Assembly (NCBI GenBank): GCA_021817625.1 | Contig: JAKASY010000036.1 | Coordinates: 1 to 9,665, forward strand | Length of the DNA stretch: 9,665 bases | DNA from: Bacillota bacterium | Lineage (GTDB): Bacteria; Bacillota_E; JAJZYS01; JAILZS01 | Reading direction: 5' to 3' | Shown: piece after piece, positions 1-5,115 of the stretch | How the letters are laid out: each line of letters begins with the position of its first letter | Position numbering within the stretch: the first letter of the stretch is position 1 | Program-made: the position numbers and the translations under genes | Notes under the pieces: generated by a model | What the model was told of the DNA's origin: nothing | Seen by the model: the letters and a program-made list of their open reading frames with translations, nothing else | The model's database searches: none

Positions 1-298
1 ACCGTTCCCCCAACCTTCAGTCCGTCGCGCCCTCCCTGCGCCGGGCCTGGGTCACTATGCCCATCATCCACACCGCTCCGCAGATTTGTTTTCGGGGCAG
101 TCGTAGGCGCCCGGAGGACCTTCCGCTTGCCTCGCCCCCTGCGCTCAGGCCGGATCCGCGTGCCTCTACGCCCATCCTAGCACCTGCCAGCGCCGCCCTT
201 GGGCAAGGCAAAGAGAAGCCTGCGGGCGTTCGCGAGCGCATGGGCGGCGGGTATTGGCACGGGCCGGCGCACGGATGATAGCGCGCCGGAGGTCGCGC
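1..298. other. Leading stretch without a supported gene
   Basis: No reading frame here has a recognisable protein family, a convincing start or a good Shine-Dalgarno sequence. The open frames that cross it give Arg/Pro/Ala-rich, low-complexity translations typical of non-coding frames in GC-rich DNA. It probably holds the leader and promoter of the DUF421 gene that follows. No confident -35/-10 pair or terminator could be identified. Confidence 0.5.
288..292 (+). promoter_or_regulatory. Shine-Dalgarno of the DUF421 gene
   Basis: GGAGG lies 6 nt before the ATG at 299. This site decides the start: it begins a frame encoding a hydrophobic first helix (APRAAVLAVSLL). The frame holding the rest of the conserved domain can only be opened upstream from a TTG at 199 that has no good ribosome site. 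Confidence 0.6.
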
Positions 299-887
299 AT
301 GGTCTGCTACGACTACGCCCCGCGAGCCGCCGTGCTTGCGGTGTCCCTGCTTTGGTCACTCGGGTGGCCGGAAAGCGATTCGTCGACGAGATCAGCCCCG
401 TGGATCTCGTCGTCGCCATCTCGGTGGGCACGATCGCGGGGTCGGCAACGATCACGCGATGGATCCCGCTATGGGTGGGTCATGTCGGGCTCGGCGCCTT
501 GGCTGCGTTCGAATGGCTCGGCATTTGGGTCATGAGCCGCAGCCCCGAGGCCGAGCGCGTCCTCTCGGGCGTGCCGGCCCTCCTGGCGCGCGCCGGCGCC
601 CTGCGATCGCGGGCGCTCCAGGCGGCGATGCTGCCCGAGTCCGCCGTCGGCTCCATGCTGAGGGCGCGGGGATTGGACTGCCCGGGCGCGGTCCGGGAGG
701 TATGACGCTGGAGCCGTCCGGGCGGCTGGGGCTCGTGGGCGCGCATATCGCGAGCGCGACGGCAGGCCGCCCCGACGCTGGCCGTCGGGCCGGGCGCCGC
801 CATGAAGCGGCAGCCGGGCGAGACCAGGCAGCGCGACCACCGGCACGTCCGGCGCCCGGGCGGGCCACGCCGCCCGCCGGCCCGTGA
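299..887 (+). pseudogene. DUF421/YetF-type membrane protein, split by two frameshifts
   Basis: The locus encodes a DUF421 (YetF/YdfR-like) membrane protein in three frames. Frame 2 from the ATG at 299 gives the first transmembrane helix (APRAAVLAVSLL). Frame 1, from about 352 to the TGA at 703-705, gives the conserved core: VTRVAGKRFVDEISPVDLVV corresponds to the family's R-x-x-GK-x-x-x-E-x-x-P-x-D signature. It is followed by a hydrophobic segment (WVGHVGLGALAAFEWLGIWV) and the cytoplasmic part with VLSGVPALLARAG and VGSMLRARGL. Frame 3 from about 702 gives MTLEPSGRLGLV, which matches the usual LE-x-x-G-x-x-x-V end of the domain. Each change is equivalent to one missing base, near 350-355 and near 700. 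The frame-3 tail to the TGA at 885-887 is low complexity and may not be native. Either the gene is decayed or the assembly lacks two bases. Family function is poorly defined; members are small inner-membrane proteins. Confidence 0.7.
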
Positions 888-990
888 GCGTCTAGCCGAA
901 GCGCACCGGCACGATCGCGCACGCTCTCGGTCCACCGGCCGTTGTACACTCGGCCTGGAAGGGACGCCCGCGGCGAGAGGAGCGCTTAGG

Positions 991-1380
991 ATGGCTCAGA
1001 AGCCCCAGGACGCAAGTGCCGCCGATGAGATGGTCGTGGTGACGACGCCGTATGTGTCCGGCATGCGCGTCGACAAGGTGATCGGCATGACATGGGGCAC
1101 CGTGGTGCGCTCGCGCGGCATCGGCTATCAGGTGGTGGCCGGGCTCAGGGCGATGGCAGGGGGCGAGATCGACGAGTACACCGACATGCTCAACCACGCG
1201 CGCAGCCACGCGCTCGAGCGCATGCGCGCCCATGCCCGGTCCCTCGGCGCGAACGCGGTGATCGGCGCCGCCTTCGACTCGTCCGAGCTCGGCCAGAGCA
1301 TGTCGGAGGTCCTTGCGTACGGCACGGCCGTGGTCGTCGTGTCGGAGGCCGCCCAGGGAGCGCCGGTGCGCCTCGTCTGA
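991..1380 (+). CDS. YbjQ-family (UPF0145) small protein
   Basis: The product is 129 residues long. Signatures of the YbjQ family (PF01906, once called a putative heavy-metal-binding domain) are visible: YVSGMRVDKVIGMTWGTVV at about 21-39, the central GLRAMAGGE (51-59), an EYTDMLNHARSHALERM helix (62-78), SLGANAVIG (84-92) and a terminal strand YGTAVVVV (110-117). The E. coli relative is about 107 residues, so this one carries a short N-terminal extension of about 13 residues and a short tail. Family proteins form small oligomeric beta/alpha rings; no enzymatic role is established. The ATG at 991 is preceded by GAGAGGAG (975-982) at 8 nt, which favours it over the longer upstream-open frame from 802. 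No signal peptide or membrane segment is seen. It lies 103 nt after the DUF421 locus and ends 22 nt from the convergent M24 gene. Family call secure, role unknown. Confidence 0.85.
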   Translation: MAQKPQDASAADEMVVVTTPYVSGMRVDKVIGMTWGTVVRSRGIGYQVVAGLRAMAGGEIDEYTDMLNHARSHALERMRAHARSLGANAVIGAAFDSSELGQSMSEVLAYGTAVVVVSEAAQGAPVRLV

Positions 1381-1402
1381 GGGGCCGCGCGCGCACGCTG
1401 CG

Positions 1403-2578
1403 TTAGCCGCAGATCAAGGACGCGAGGTCGCGCGGATACTGGCTCAGGCGCTCGTAGCCGCGCTCGGTGACGACCACCGTGTCGGAGTGGCGAAAGCCCG
1501 CGAGCCCCGGGATGTAGATGCCGGGCTCGACGGAGAACACCATGCCCGGCTGTATCATCGTCGTGTCGCCGACGTCGAAGAACGGCGACTCGTGGCCGTC
1601 CATGCCGATGGCGTGGCCGCTGTGGTGGCGCACATAGTCGGCCACGCCTGCGTCGCGGAACACCGCCTGGGCAGCCTTGTCCACGCCGGCGACGGGCGCG
1701 CCCGGCCGGATGGCGGCGAAGGCGGCGTCCTGGGCCGCGAGCATGGCCTCGAAGTAGCGTCGCTGCTCGGCCGAGGGCTCGCCCACGAACATCGTGCGCT
1801 CGAGCTCTGAGTTGTACCCCCAGACCCGCCCGGCGGCCCCAGTCACCAGGGTGTCGCCCCCACGCATCACGGCGTGGATGGTCGTGGCGTGCGGGATGGC
1901 CGAGTTGGCGCCGACCTGACCCCGGAACCCCGCGTGGGCCTCGAGCGGGAAGGGGCTCTCGCGCGCGTACGTGCGGCCGAGCGTGTCGACCATCGCCTGG
2001 GTGGCCTCGAAGCTCGCCCGCGCGGCCACCTCGTACTCGTGCGCGCCGGGGCCGCTGTGGCGCTGCAGCCGGCTGTGCGCGAGGTGGCCCCATGTGCAGC
2101 TCTCGCGCACGAGCGCCACCTCGGCCGGGGACTTGATCTGCGTCATGAGCCGCAGGTCCTCCGCGAGCAGCGGCACGTCGCGGCCGATCAGGTCGGACAG
2201 CGTCGGTCCGACATAGCCCATGCGGCGTCCGTAGCCGTTGCCGTCCGCGGCGAACGCGCCGCCGCCCAGGAGCTTCTTGAGGTGCTGCATGGGGTGCTCG
2301 ACCCCGGGATACTCGAAGTATGTGCGCACCTCGTCCACGGCCGCCATCTGCTCGGCGTGCTCGTGCTCCAAGGAAGGCACAAGCAGGACCGCCTGGCCGC
2401 TTCGGCGCAGGACAAGCGCCACCGGCCGCTCGGTCGGGATGAAGCCGAAGTTCGTGGTGTAGAAGATGTGGCGCGGGTCGAAGAAGACGGCGCCGTCTCG
2501 GCCGCCTCGCTCCGCCGCCAGGGCGAGGATCCGTTCCCGTCGCTGTACGAGCTCTTCCCTCTCGATGCGCGGCGCCAT
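1403..2578 (-). CDS. M24-family (creatinase/prolidase fold) protein with altered metal site
   Basis: The product is 391 residues: a creatinase/prolidase N-terminal domain (about 1-145) and an M24 'pita-bread' domain (about 150-385). Fold signatures are clear: H230, GHAIGM (321-326, with H322), HESP (329-332), and FSVEPGIYIPG (348-358, with E351). In metal-dependent members the ligands are Asp, Asp, His, Glu, Glu. Here the first Asp position is G247, the second is E258 (in GYNSELERT, 254-262) and the final Glu is S365 (in FRHSD, 362-366). Only H322 and E351 remain. Creatinase is a metal-free member that, from memory, has a comparable GY-x-x-x-LERT segment. Automatic naming as Xaa-Pro aminopeptidase is therefore unsafe; substrate unknown. 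No signal peptide is seen, so it is probably cytosolic. The ATG at 2578 follows AAGGGGAGG (2594-2586 on this strand) at 7 nt. It is transcribed away from htrA and convergent to the YbjQ gene. Confidence 0.85.
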   Translation of the reverse strand: MAPRIEREELVQRRERILALAAERGGRDGAVFFDPRHIFYTTNFGFIPTERPVALVLRRSGQAVLLVPSLEHEHAEQMAAVDEVRTYFEYPGVEHPMQHLKKLLGGGAFAADGNGYGRRMGYVGPTLSDLIGRDVPLLAEDLRLMTQIKSPAEVALVRESCTWGHLAHSRLQRHSGPGAHEYEVAARASFEATQAMVDTLGRTYARESPFPLEAHAGFRGQVGANSAIPHATTIHAVMRGGDTLVTGAAGRVWGYNSELERTMFVGEPSAEQRRYFEAMLAAQDAAFAAIRPGAPVAGVDKAAQAVFRDAGVADYVRHHSGHAIGMDGHESPFFDVGDTTMIQPGMVFSVEPGIYIPGLAGFRHSDTVVVTERGYERLSQYPRDLASLICG

Positions 2579-2791
2579 GCCTCGGCCTCCCCTTGCGTCG
2601 CGTGGGCGCGATGGACAGCCGCCGCGCCCGACGGTCCTCGGTCCGCTGCCGGGCGGGGGCGCTGTCTGCCGCGGCCTTCACTGGCAGCGTTCGGCGGGCC
2701 CGAGGGCGATCCCTACCGCGGCGTGGGGAGGCACGCGGCATGGCTCGCGACGGTGGCGAAACACTACCGTGCGGGAGGTGGGGATACGCGC
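2579..2791. promoter_or_regulatory. Divergent intergenic region between the M24 gene and htrA
   Basis: These 213 bp separate two divergently transcribed genes, so promoters for both should lie here. They hold the Shine-Dalgarno of the M24 gene (AAGGGGAGG, minus strand, at 2586-2594) and that of htrA (GGGAGG at 2773-2778, about 13 nt before its ATG). No convincing -35/-10 pair was found on either strand. The htrA frame stays open through the whole region, but its translation here is unlike any S1C protease. Confidence 0.45.
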
Positions 2792-3868
2792 ATGTTGGGT
2801 TGGGGCACGGCGGGTGCAATCTCCCTGGCGGCGCTCTTGACCGGGATGCACTCGGCCACGAAGGCGCCGGCCCTCGGCGCGGGCACAGCCGGCCGAGCGC
2901 ACGTTGCCGCGCCCTGGCCGCCCGCCCAGGTGGCGGCGCGGGTCGGCCCGAGCGTGGTCGGCATCCTGAACCTGAGGCGCGACCTCGACGGGCGCCTGGA
3001 GCCCGCCGGCGCGGGCAGCGGCGTCGTGCTCACGAGCGAAGGGGCCATCGTCACCAACTACCATGTCGTGGAGGGCGCCAGCGCACTGCGGGTGTCCCTG
3101 AGCGACGGCCGCACACTCAGCGCCCGCGTGGTCGGCGTCGACGCGCCGACGGACATCGCCGTGGTCAAAGTGCCGGCCAGCGGGCTGACCACGGTGCACT
3201 GGGCGGACTCGTCGCGCCTGAGCGTGGGTGAGATGGCCATCGCCATCGGCAACCCCATGGGCCCAGGCTTCGCGCGCACGGTCACCGTCGGCGTGGTGAG
3301 CGGCCTCGGCCGCTCGCTCGGCCTCGGCTACGCGCAGCGGGCGTTCGAGCTCATCCAGACCGACGCCGCGATCAATCCGGGCAACTCCGGCGGCGCCCTC
3401 GTGGACGCGCGCGGCAGCGTGATGGGCATCAACTCGGTCAAGATCGCGGCGCCTGGCGTCGAGGGCATGGGCTTTGCGATCCCTTCGAACACGGTGCGGG
3501 AGGTGGCCGCGGAGATTCTGCGCCACGGCCGCGTGCAGCGACCCTGGCTGGGCCTGGCGCTGATGCCCCGGGAGGCGGCCTTGCGTCTTGGCCTGCCCGC
3601 GCCCGAGCACGGCCTGCGGGTGGAGCGGGTCTACGTCGGCGGTCCGGCGGATCGGGTTGGCGTCCAAGCCGATGACGCCCTGGTGGCGGTCGCGGGTCGG
3701 CCGGTCTCCACCCTCGGCGACCTGTTCCGCGCCCTTGCAGGCCGCAAGGCGGGCGACCGCGTACAACTCACCGTCGAGCGACGCGGCGTGCGCCGGACCG
3801 TCACGGTCGTGCTGGCTCCCCTGCCTGTGCAGGCGGTCGAGCGGCCCTCCGTCCTGCCGGGCGCATGA
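2792..3868 (+). CDS. htrA: HtrA/DegP-type serine protease (S1C) with one PDZ domain
   Basis: The product is 358 residues. An N-terminal hydrophobic stretch (WGTAGAISLAALLTGM, 4-19) is a signal anchor or signal peptide that places the protease outside the membrane. The trypsin-like domain spans about 40-245 with the full triad: H91 in TNYHVVEG, D121 in PTDIAVVKV and S199 in NPGNSGGALVD. Other family marks are GSGVVLT (75-81), AIGNPMG (151-157), QTDAAINPG (189-197) and GMGFAIPS (225-232). One PDZ domain covers about 252-341 (PWLGLALMPREAAL at its start, GGPADRVGV at 283-291). HtrA proteases degrade or refold misfolded envelope proteins. The ATG at 2792 is chosen because it starts directly at the hydrophobic segment and has GGGAGG upstream; the frame is open far upstream without homology. 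A 19-nt gap to rlmH indicates one operon, an order known from Bacillota (htrC-rlmH). Confidence 0.93.
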   Translation: MLGWGTAGAISLAALLTGMHSATKAPALGAGTAGRAHVAAPWPPAQVAARVGPSVVGILNLRRDLDGRLEPAGAGSGVVLTSEGAIVTNYHVVEGASALRVSLSDGRTLSARVVGVDAPTDIAVVKVPASGLTTVHWADSSRLSVGEMAIAIGNPMGPGFARTVTVGVVSGLGRSLGLGYAQRAFELIQTDAAINPGNSGGALVDARGSVMGINSVKIAAPGVEGMGFAIPSNTVREVAAEILRHGRVQRPWLGLALMPREAALRLGLPAPEHGLRVERVYVGGPADRVGVQADDALVAVAGRPVSTLGDLFRALAGRKAGDRVQLTVERRGVRRTVTVVLAPLPVQAVERPSVLPGA

Positions 3869-3874
3869 GCGGCC

Positions 3875-3880
3875 GGGAGG
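3875..3880 (+). promoter_or_regulatory. Shine-Dalgarno selecting the GTG start of rlmH
   Basis: GGGAGG stands 7 nt before the GTG at 3888. The nearby ATGs at 3865 and 3886 are in another frame, so this site supports initiation at GTG. RlmH homology begins exactly there (RIRLVVVG). Confidence 0.7.
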
Positions 3881-3887
3881 GCACGAT

Positions 3888-4361
3888 GTGCGCATCCGTC
3901 TGGTGGTGGTCGGGCGCGAGGCGCCGTTCCTGCGGCCGGCCCTGGACGAATACCGGGGCCGCCTCGACCACTACGCGCCCACGGAGCTCCGCGCCGTGCC
4001 GCCTGCCCCGTGGCCGAACCACCCCGCCCTCTCCGAGGCCGGCCGCCTCCTGGCCGAGGAGGCCGGCCGCGTGCGGCCCGTGTGGCGTGGCGAGCGCCGC
4101 CTCGTCCTCGCTCGCGACGGCGCCCCCATGGCGTCGGAGGCGCTTGCGGCCTGGCTCGGGGAGCTCGAGACGCAGGGCGTTCGCACCCTTGCCGTTCTCG
4201 TCGGTGGTCCGGGAGGGGTGGATGCGGACCTCGCCGCGGAGGCGGACCTCGCCTGGTCGCTTGGGCCCCAGACCCTGCCGCACAGCCTGTGCGCCGTGGT
4301 CGTGCTGGAGCAGCTCTATCGCGCCCACCGCATCCTGCGAGGCGAGCCGTACCACCACTGA
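3888..4361 (+). CDS. rlmH: 23S rRNA (pseudouridine-1915-N3)-methyltransferase RlmH
   Basis: The product is 157 residues, the normal family size (about 155-160). RlmH is a small SPOUT-class, SAM-dependent enzyme that methylates pseudouridine 1915 in helix 69 of 23S rRNA on assembled 70S ribosomes. Diagnostic features are the start RIRLVVVGR, the strand RRLVLARDG (70-78), the SAM-loop VGGPGGVD (105-112), WSLGPQTLPHSL (123-134) and the C-terminal YRAHRILRGEPYHH, whose Tyr-His end is characteristic. The trefoil-knot residues of the family are all present, so activity is expected. Translation starts at GTG. It lies 19 nt after htrA and before the PAP2-like gene, all three on the same strand. Confidence 0.96.
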   Translation: MRIRLVVVGREAPFLRPALDEYRGRLDHYAPTELRAVPPAPWPNHPALSEAGRLLAEEAGRVRPVWRGERRLVLARDGAPMASEALAAWLGELETQGVRTLAVLVGGPGGVDADLAAEADLAWSLGPQTLPHSLCAVVVLEQLYRAHRILRGEPYHH

Positions 4362-4392
4362 GGCGGCAGGCCTCGACCGCCCGTTTGGGCGG
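4362..4392 (+). promoter_or_regulatory. Two mutually exclusive hairpins before the PAP2-like gene
   Basis: Three short segments can pair in two ways. GGCGG (4362-4366) pairs with CCGCC (4377-4381). Alternatively CCGCCC (4377-4382) pairs with GGGCGG (4387-4392) across a GTTT loop. The second hairpin ends 2 nt before the ATG at 4395, and no good Shine-Dalgarno is present. It begins right after the rlmH stop. It could tune read-through or initiation of the last operon gene, but such pairings also arise by chance in GC-rich DNA. Confidence 0.3.
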
Positions 4393-4394
4393 CC

Positions 4395-5009
4395 ATGACC
4401 CTCCACAGCCTGGCCCCGTGGCTCTCGGCCGTGCGTGCGGCCGACCGCGACACGCTCCGGCTCCTGGCGGCGATCACGCACGTCCTGCCCTGGTGGGGTC
4501 GGGACGCCGCGGCGCTTGTGCGCGGCGGGCCCGTCGTCGCCCTCTTGCTCTGGACGCTCGCCTTCCTTCTCCTGCCGCCTGCCGCCCGCGCGGCGCGGGC
4601 TTCGCACGTGCGCGCGCTCGCGGGCGGCGTCCTGGCCGGCACCGCATGGGCGATCGCGTGGGCCGCCCTGGGCCTCGGCCCGTACCTGCATGGCTTTGCC
4701 CCGGCGGCCGCGGCCGAGGCCTCGGTTGCCGCGCTTCCGCTTGGCGCGGCCCTGCTCGCGCTCGGCGCCGGCGATGGCGGCGGCGCGCTCGGCACGCTTC
4801 TGCGAGCGCTCGCCGTCGCTTACGCCCTCGCCCGGCTGGCGATCGGCGCCGACGGACCGCTGCGCGTGCTTGCGGAGGCGGCGAGCGCCGCGGCGGTGAG
4901 CCTCCTCTTGGCGCACGCGGGGCCGCTGCGCGCCTGGGCCGACGACGTCGCCGAGCGCGTCGGGCGGGCGCTCGGCCTGGCGGCGCGGGGCAGCGCCCAA
5001 CGCACCTAG
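4395..5009 (+). CDS. Membrane protein, probable catalytically degenerate PAP2 (BcrC-like)
   Basis: The product is 204 residues, Ala/Leu-rich, with about five hydrophobic segments (about 45-62, 76-95, 104-124, 131-151, 157-174). Length and layout fit undecaprenyl-diphosphate phosphatases of the BcrC/PAP2 type. The last third resembles BcrC position by position: AVAYALARLAIGADGPLRVL followed by a hydrophobic helix and a charged amphipathic tail (GPLRAWADDVAERVGRAL). The catalytic motifs are replaced. Where PAP2 has RP(F) there is G95-P96-Y97. Where it has PSGH/PSDH there is about A106-A-E-A109. In SR-x5-H-x3-D only the Arg (R147) is kept, with D153 and R157 at the His and Asp positions. If the assignment holds it cannot be a PAP2 phosphatase, and a scaffold or regulatory role would be inference. 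Alternatively it is an unrelated membrane protein. It sits 33 nt after rlmH and has a weak ribosome site. Confidence 0.6.
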   Translation: MTLHSLAPWLSAVRAADRDTLRLLAAITHVLPWWGRDAAALVRGGPVVALLLWTLAFLLLPPAARAARASHVRALAGGVLAGTAWAIAWAALGLGPYLHGFAPAAAAEASVAALPLGAALLALGAGDGGGALGTLLRALAVAYALARLAIGADGPLRVLAEAASAAAVSLLLAHAGPLRAWADDVAERVGRALGLAARGSAQRT

Positions 5010-5011
5010 CA

Positions 5012-5029
5012 GCCGCCGCGCGCGGCGGC
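5012..5029 (+). terminator. GC palindrome just after the PAP2-like gene
   Basis: A perfect 9+9 inverted repeat, GCCGCCGCG then CGCGGCGGC, starts 3 nt after the stop codon. In RNA it would form a 7-bp all-GC stem with a CGCG loop. No T-run follows, so it is at best an atypical terminator or a 3'-end stabiliser of the htrA operon transcript. Confidence 0.3.
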
Positions 5030-5101
5030 CGCCGGCACGTAGGGAAAGGACCCACGGGACACGAATCGGCTTCGGTGCCCGCGTCAACGGACACCATGCC
5101 G

Positions 5102-5108
5102 AGGAGGT
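5102..5108 (+). promoter_or_regulatory. Shine-Dalgarno selecting the GTG start of the M6 protease
   Basis: AGGAGGT stands 7 nt before the GTG at 5116, close to the ideal anti-16S match. The coding sequence from that GTG begins with a typical signal peptide, which supports the start. Confidence 0.75.
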
Positions 5109-5115
5109 CGCGCCC

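Noticed and set aside
254..282. TTGGCA (254-259) with GATAGC 17 bp downstream as a promoter for the DUF421 gene
   Set aside because: The -10 matches poorly and the predicted transcript start near 289 would cut into the Shine-Dalgarno at 288-292.
945..950. TACACT as a -10 box upstream of the YbjQ gene
   Set aside because: No -35-like hexamer stands at 16-18 bp upstream; an isolated hexamer is not enough.
1874..2791. N-terminal extension of htrA through the open upstream frame
   Set aside because: It overlaps the M24 gene in antisense and its translation is unlike any S1C protease; the hydrophobic N terminus and ribosome site place the start at 2792.
1128..2819. Long minus-strand open frame overlapping the M24 gene
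   Set aside because: It is an out-of-frame shadow of the M24 gene with Arg/Pro-rich translation and no family signature.
2678..3895. Long minus-strand open frame opposite htrA
   Set aside because: It is antisense to a gene with a full catalytic triad; long antisense frames are expected at this GC content.
4035..4070. Direct repeat GAGGCCGGCCGC, 24 bp apart, in rlmH
   Set aside because: It is in phase and simply encodes a helix with repeated EAGR; no sign of a separate element.
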